DNA of 64,000 bases from Globisporangium splendens (Eukaryota; Oomycota; Peronosporomycetes; Pythiales; Pythiaceae): contig VFIW01000009.1 of the NCBI GenBank assembly GCA_006386115.1, positions 820,190-884,189 on the forward strand, in the 5' to 3' direction. Shown in pieces: positions 63,101 through 64,000 of the stretch. The notes beneath the pieces are model-generated. The model searched no databases. It had not been told where the DNA came from and saw only the letters and a program-made list of their open reading frames with translations. How positions within the stretch are numbered: position 1 is the stretch's first letter; each line of letters opens with the position of its first letter. Both the position numbers and the translations under genes were made by a program.

Positions 63101-64000
63101 CAGCGAAGTCGCGCCACCGAGTTTCAATCTGTTATCAACGGCAGTGAAAGCTACGCCTCGAACAACCACGCAAGAGCCAAAGCCGATGCCTCCAAAGCCA
63201 CTTCCACCTGTTGCCGATGAGACAAAAGCTCAGTCTGCTGCGGAGGAAGAGCGGTCTCTGCAGGCGCGAATCGAGGCGAATCGGTTGAAGGCTTTGGAGA
63301 AACTACGCGAACGACAAATGAAGCTGGCGCAAGCTCAATCAAACTCATCCAGCAATAGCGCCGGCGTTGTGGCTCAACAAAGTGCGACACGGAATCCTCT
63401 TGTGCACTCAGTACAATCCCAAGCAGCAGATAATTCCATATCGAGAGTCAATCATGTGATCCCTCCTCCATCGACATTTTCAAGTGTGGGGTCTTTGCAG
63501 GCGGCAGTGCTTCGTGTAAGCGATGGCAATGCAGTCCCGGAGCCACCTTCATTCAGTTTGTTTCCTCCGACGCTGATTGCCGAAACGACGACAGACGCTA
63601 CTTTCAGCAGCAACATGAGAGTGCCGAAGAACTCAACCATGCATGGGAAGCCTCCATCGATCACCGAAGAGACAGAGCGAACAAGCGCTACTTTCAACAG
63701 CATCAGCATGGCGCCGAAGGATTCGACGATACTCAAGATGCCTCCACTCGTACCGCAAGTAATCGTTCTCGTGAATCCGACATTTTCACAATCAGCTGGG
63801 TTTCCTGCTCTTGTAGCCAAGAAAACGCCGGATTGTGCCGTTGAAATTGAGAATTCGCTCGAAGCAGATGTGCTCGTGAGCGCACGATGTGCAGTGATTT
63901 GGATGACATCCCAGCAATTCCTTGCGCTCGATCGACAAAGTCGGGGAAGTGACATCTTGAGCCATCCTCGATTCCGCTCGTGCTCCAGTATCTTCAAAAA
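57135..64000 (+). CDS. FANCM: FANCM/Hef-type DNA helicase with RanBP2, PHD and extended PHD fingers (partial, runs off the window)
   Basis: Open without a stop from the ATG at 57135 (MDDDEWDDELLSKIDDLESL) to the window end, at least 2288 residues and no intron. FANCM remodels stalled forks and recruits crosslink repair. Residues 56-80: RanBP2 zinc finger (QWACQSCTLLNASGRTTCLV, CSTS). Residues 265-870: SF2 helicase with YPTNYPIRDYQLTITEKALY, Walker A LPTGLGKT (283-290), DEAH (386-389), LALSATPG and motif VI QRMGRTGR (729-736). Residues 1504-1548: PHD finger (CAVCTEVESYED, YCDGCDLGVHQFCYG, WFCDSC). Residues 1559-1670: extended PHD (CALCPLRGG, GRWAHVQCFMWLPEL, CMDAFHVSCA). The long tails are disordered, with repeated FNLL motifs and a helix RIEANRLKALEKLRERQ at about 2045. 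No nuclease domain is visible yet. The PHD fusion is unusual. Confidence 0.88.
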   Translation, partial: MDDDEWDDELLSKIDDLESLHLRAAAERQVQQPQPQPHAHADAAFNAVPVPPEQQWACQSCTLLNASGRTTCLVCSTSRGQAFNSMAPQSSPQQRAVAQHNGAMAANKSLWRMPPKKTVQATLPFAARPTEQPPVQSVPAPPVIASPFWQPQRQSQMTLTGNNQPPVPSPSPQMVSRRPPSDNRAREAVVAAIEDDGDDIDDPEATRAFNQTAWPIAQAALQRRPGEDADAKKRYLDVLNRSNFPDIDYEAAQQFVYPTNYPIRDYQLTITEKALYHNTLVSLPTGLGKTLIASVVMYNFYRWFPQGKIVFMAPTKPLVAQQIKACHEIMGIPLSDTAELQGNVPPSMRKVLWKEKRVFFCTPQSMQNDLRHGICEAERFVCVVIDEAHRATGNYAYCLVVQEIEKKTQFFRVLALSATPGAKFEIIQDVIKNLRISHIESRSADDADVKKYTHARQEEVIKCTLSSQITEVKALFLKVFQRILNRLVSGNIIQHRDPEKLSRWYVLQMRERFRQSSTYQANRAAESDLALLVSLLHAKELLTVHGLSSFEEYVNGWIEERETGGRLSWSKKEMMQSTEFHSLVLSLNALGHDMSGKSSSNKKSSSHPKLLKLREVLHEHFSRHATGNSSTRAIVFTQYRTSVTEIVCLLNQMAPLLKVQAFVGQGASGKAKESKGQSQKQQQEIVKKFRNGEFNVLVATCIAEEGLDIGEVDLIVSFDALTSPVRMIQRMGRTGRKRVGKVIILVTEGDEEKKLARSVASAKTVSRAMTTFKSKFVYAKCPRMIPNGIQPELSKLEMLIPEFHSSQIGGKQRTQGQGGTRQRQETSEESSKRRWQLNDLEKAIGNTKYFPPDFHTRARNPIFPVLSRPRQLLRRQRVIVRRNERMESDTFQVRHSTRSAVLRCLVKKVHGVDDQDEIVTEENEMDVRSQSSDDPTIVDPAEASTHNAHERRIHSREEDGTQTDSNMQSHVHDFSFSAVEEDGGKGKTADDTFGSQDNRFFSPGWSASSPVDPVPEKVVTPRVQPPEENAAITPAHAVTPRAKPDEENVTANAAYQQHEPEHVVTKEAAVSKEVPETFADASSKNQDKAQSASAQLPQHTSPLKQLKSPPKQVKGSKKEKLKRNTAEVNSKKEGRVDAKELERGEQLLQRLRDLVVESTAAMTQDSLMSSPMPDVRVSQDTGSQSVKTPQAPLCFPRLRITRRLDFESMEKSVKSRTKQENCVPEPPSMALEIPKPLPSEALKPSTPELTPEDEPDFDLLPAPAFNLLPQDTVSTEDEPMNTSECDGLPAAPTFNLLGQGAIQADDDQMDSSEYNALPPAPKFNLLGQGTGQADGDSMDAPEQDVALPAPTFTLLGTIEPVIRESAKKPRRSLALKSAPSAPSHDVSALPIESAIPSRSVPITPVDVTTPPPRTKPERKSEVSSLAVQEHTIIEIDDDVGEPVMTSSSTTAAKTKPIIFDVDDFEAPATAAHEDSKKETPMKSTSQVKVQSSGHLSGATQNDSCAVCTEVESYEDDPIVYCDGCDLGVHQFCYGIASVPSGKWFCDSCADGVGKGKAQCALCPLRGGAAKKTLCGRWAHVQCFMWLPELQLVQERDVLTLGSLKNLDPDRNTLDCSLCHSRKGQGIVQCAYKRCMDAFHVSCASFAKYKLTQEEQGDGGETLFLAYCPLHRRKEKSPVAQNTKSKEEQAQKTPAKTPIADKNATSPSALFSPNDHDSAQKFRKFRRLKRKYDATQTSSKEATASPVASTDRRSSWGKRIKRSQQYTNGERARAVAMAKMFIEDDVEVQGEDDEDDDEDMDEEADAFDDSFINDSSQLLYSPDSTPGSANRTGANGSKKRKRFSPGDMRAIYARSLIESQDLPAFAARRGQRDFGALPANGIINACLQELNQPLSSTSSLTPRSNQESPMSLVSPPSAASGITESHRAATPTTPASTDKLSKRLWGNTPNERNKQFSAPRVGRFSPSSSNTEPERLDGSFLDDDDDDFETSEVAPPSFNLLSTAVKATPRTTTQEPKPMPPKPLPPVADETKAQSAAEEERSLQARIEANRLKALEKLRERQMKLAQAQSNSSSNSAGVVAQQSATRNPLVHSVQSQAADNSISRVNHVIPPPSTFSSVGSLQAAVLRVSDGNAVPEPPSFSLFPPTLIAETTTDATFSSNMRVPKNSTMHGKPPSITEETERTSATFNSISMAPKDSTILKMPPLVPQVIVLVNPTFSQSAGFPALVAKKTPDCAVEIENSLEADVLVSARCAVIWMTSQQFLALDRQSRGSDILSHPRFRSCSSIFK

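Noticed and set aside
1..64000. tRNA, rRNA or snRNA genes
   Set aside because: I looked for A/B-box and anticodon-arm patterns and rRNA core motifs on both strands and found none that I could support by eye.

Overview
The window comes from a nuclear genome, most likely an oomycete of the Phytophthora/downy-mildew type. Genes are compact and lie on both strands. Introns are short (about 65-105 bp), usually with GTACG, GTGCG or GTGAG donors. There are several copies of the oomycete M96-like family, a TKL kinase remnant of Phytophthora type, chromodomain Gypsy retrotransposons, and a set of ordinary eukaryotic housekeeping genes. No rRNA, tRNA or CRISPR array was recognised.

Layout. (1) 1-10.8 kb: two Ty3/Gypsy chromoviral copies. 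The first is only a broken 3' half. The second has a nearly intact pol frame, a broken gag and mismatched LTRs. Both carry an antisense coiled-coil reading frame across the integrase-chromodomain linker. (2) 10.8-12.8 kb: AT-rich, nearly gene-free, with a possible solo LTR. (3) 12.8-30.4 kb: a rearranged multicopy locus. It holds five M96-like genes (two tandem copies and a more distant one on minus, two on plus), three degenerate ARF-like GTPase copies each placed downstream of an M96-like gene, a broken Harbinger-type transposase, a secreted CocE/X-Pro-type hydrolase gene, and an antisense remnant of that hydrolase split by a 1.27-kb insertion with a 39-bp GC-rich minisatellite. A pair of about 1.77-kb inverted, almost identical arms (13.03-14.80 and 25.97-27.74 kb) encloses the middle of the locus. 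(4) 30.4-34.4 kb: a hAT transposase remnant and two coiled-coil genes or remnants. (5) 34.8-64 kb: dense housekeeping genes. They are a 13-exon ubiquitin-E1-like gene without its catalytic residues (-), ERGIC3/Erv46 (+), CEP44 (+), XPC/Rad4 (+), MOCS1A/MoaA (+), an SR-type RRM protein (-), pyrroline-5-carboxylate reductase (-), a TKL kinase pseudogene fused to a chromodomain fragment, ITFG2 (+), a DIX-ELMO protein (-) and a very long FANCM helicase with RanBP2, PHD and extended PHD zinc fingers (+) that runs off the window.

The last block mixes DNA repair (XPC, FANCM), cofactor and amino-acid synthesis (MOCS1A, P5CR), ER-Golgi traffic (ERGIC3), centriole biology (CEP44) and nutrient signalling (ITFG2). 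I see no operon-like logic in it. Most interesting items: the E1 pseudoenzyme, the retrotransposon antisense ORF, the FANCM-PHD fusion with a repeated FNLL motif and an RPA-binding-like helix, the DIX-ELMO fusion, and the inverted M96/ARF duplication with gene conversion. Exon boundaries were read by eye and checked for phase; they were not confirmed with transcripts.
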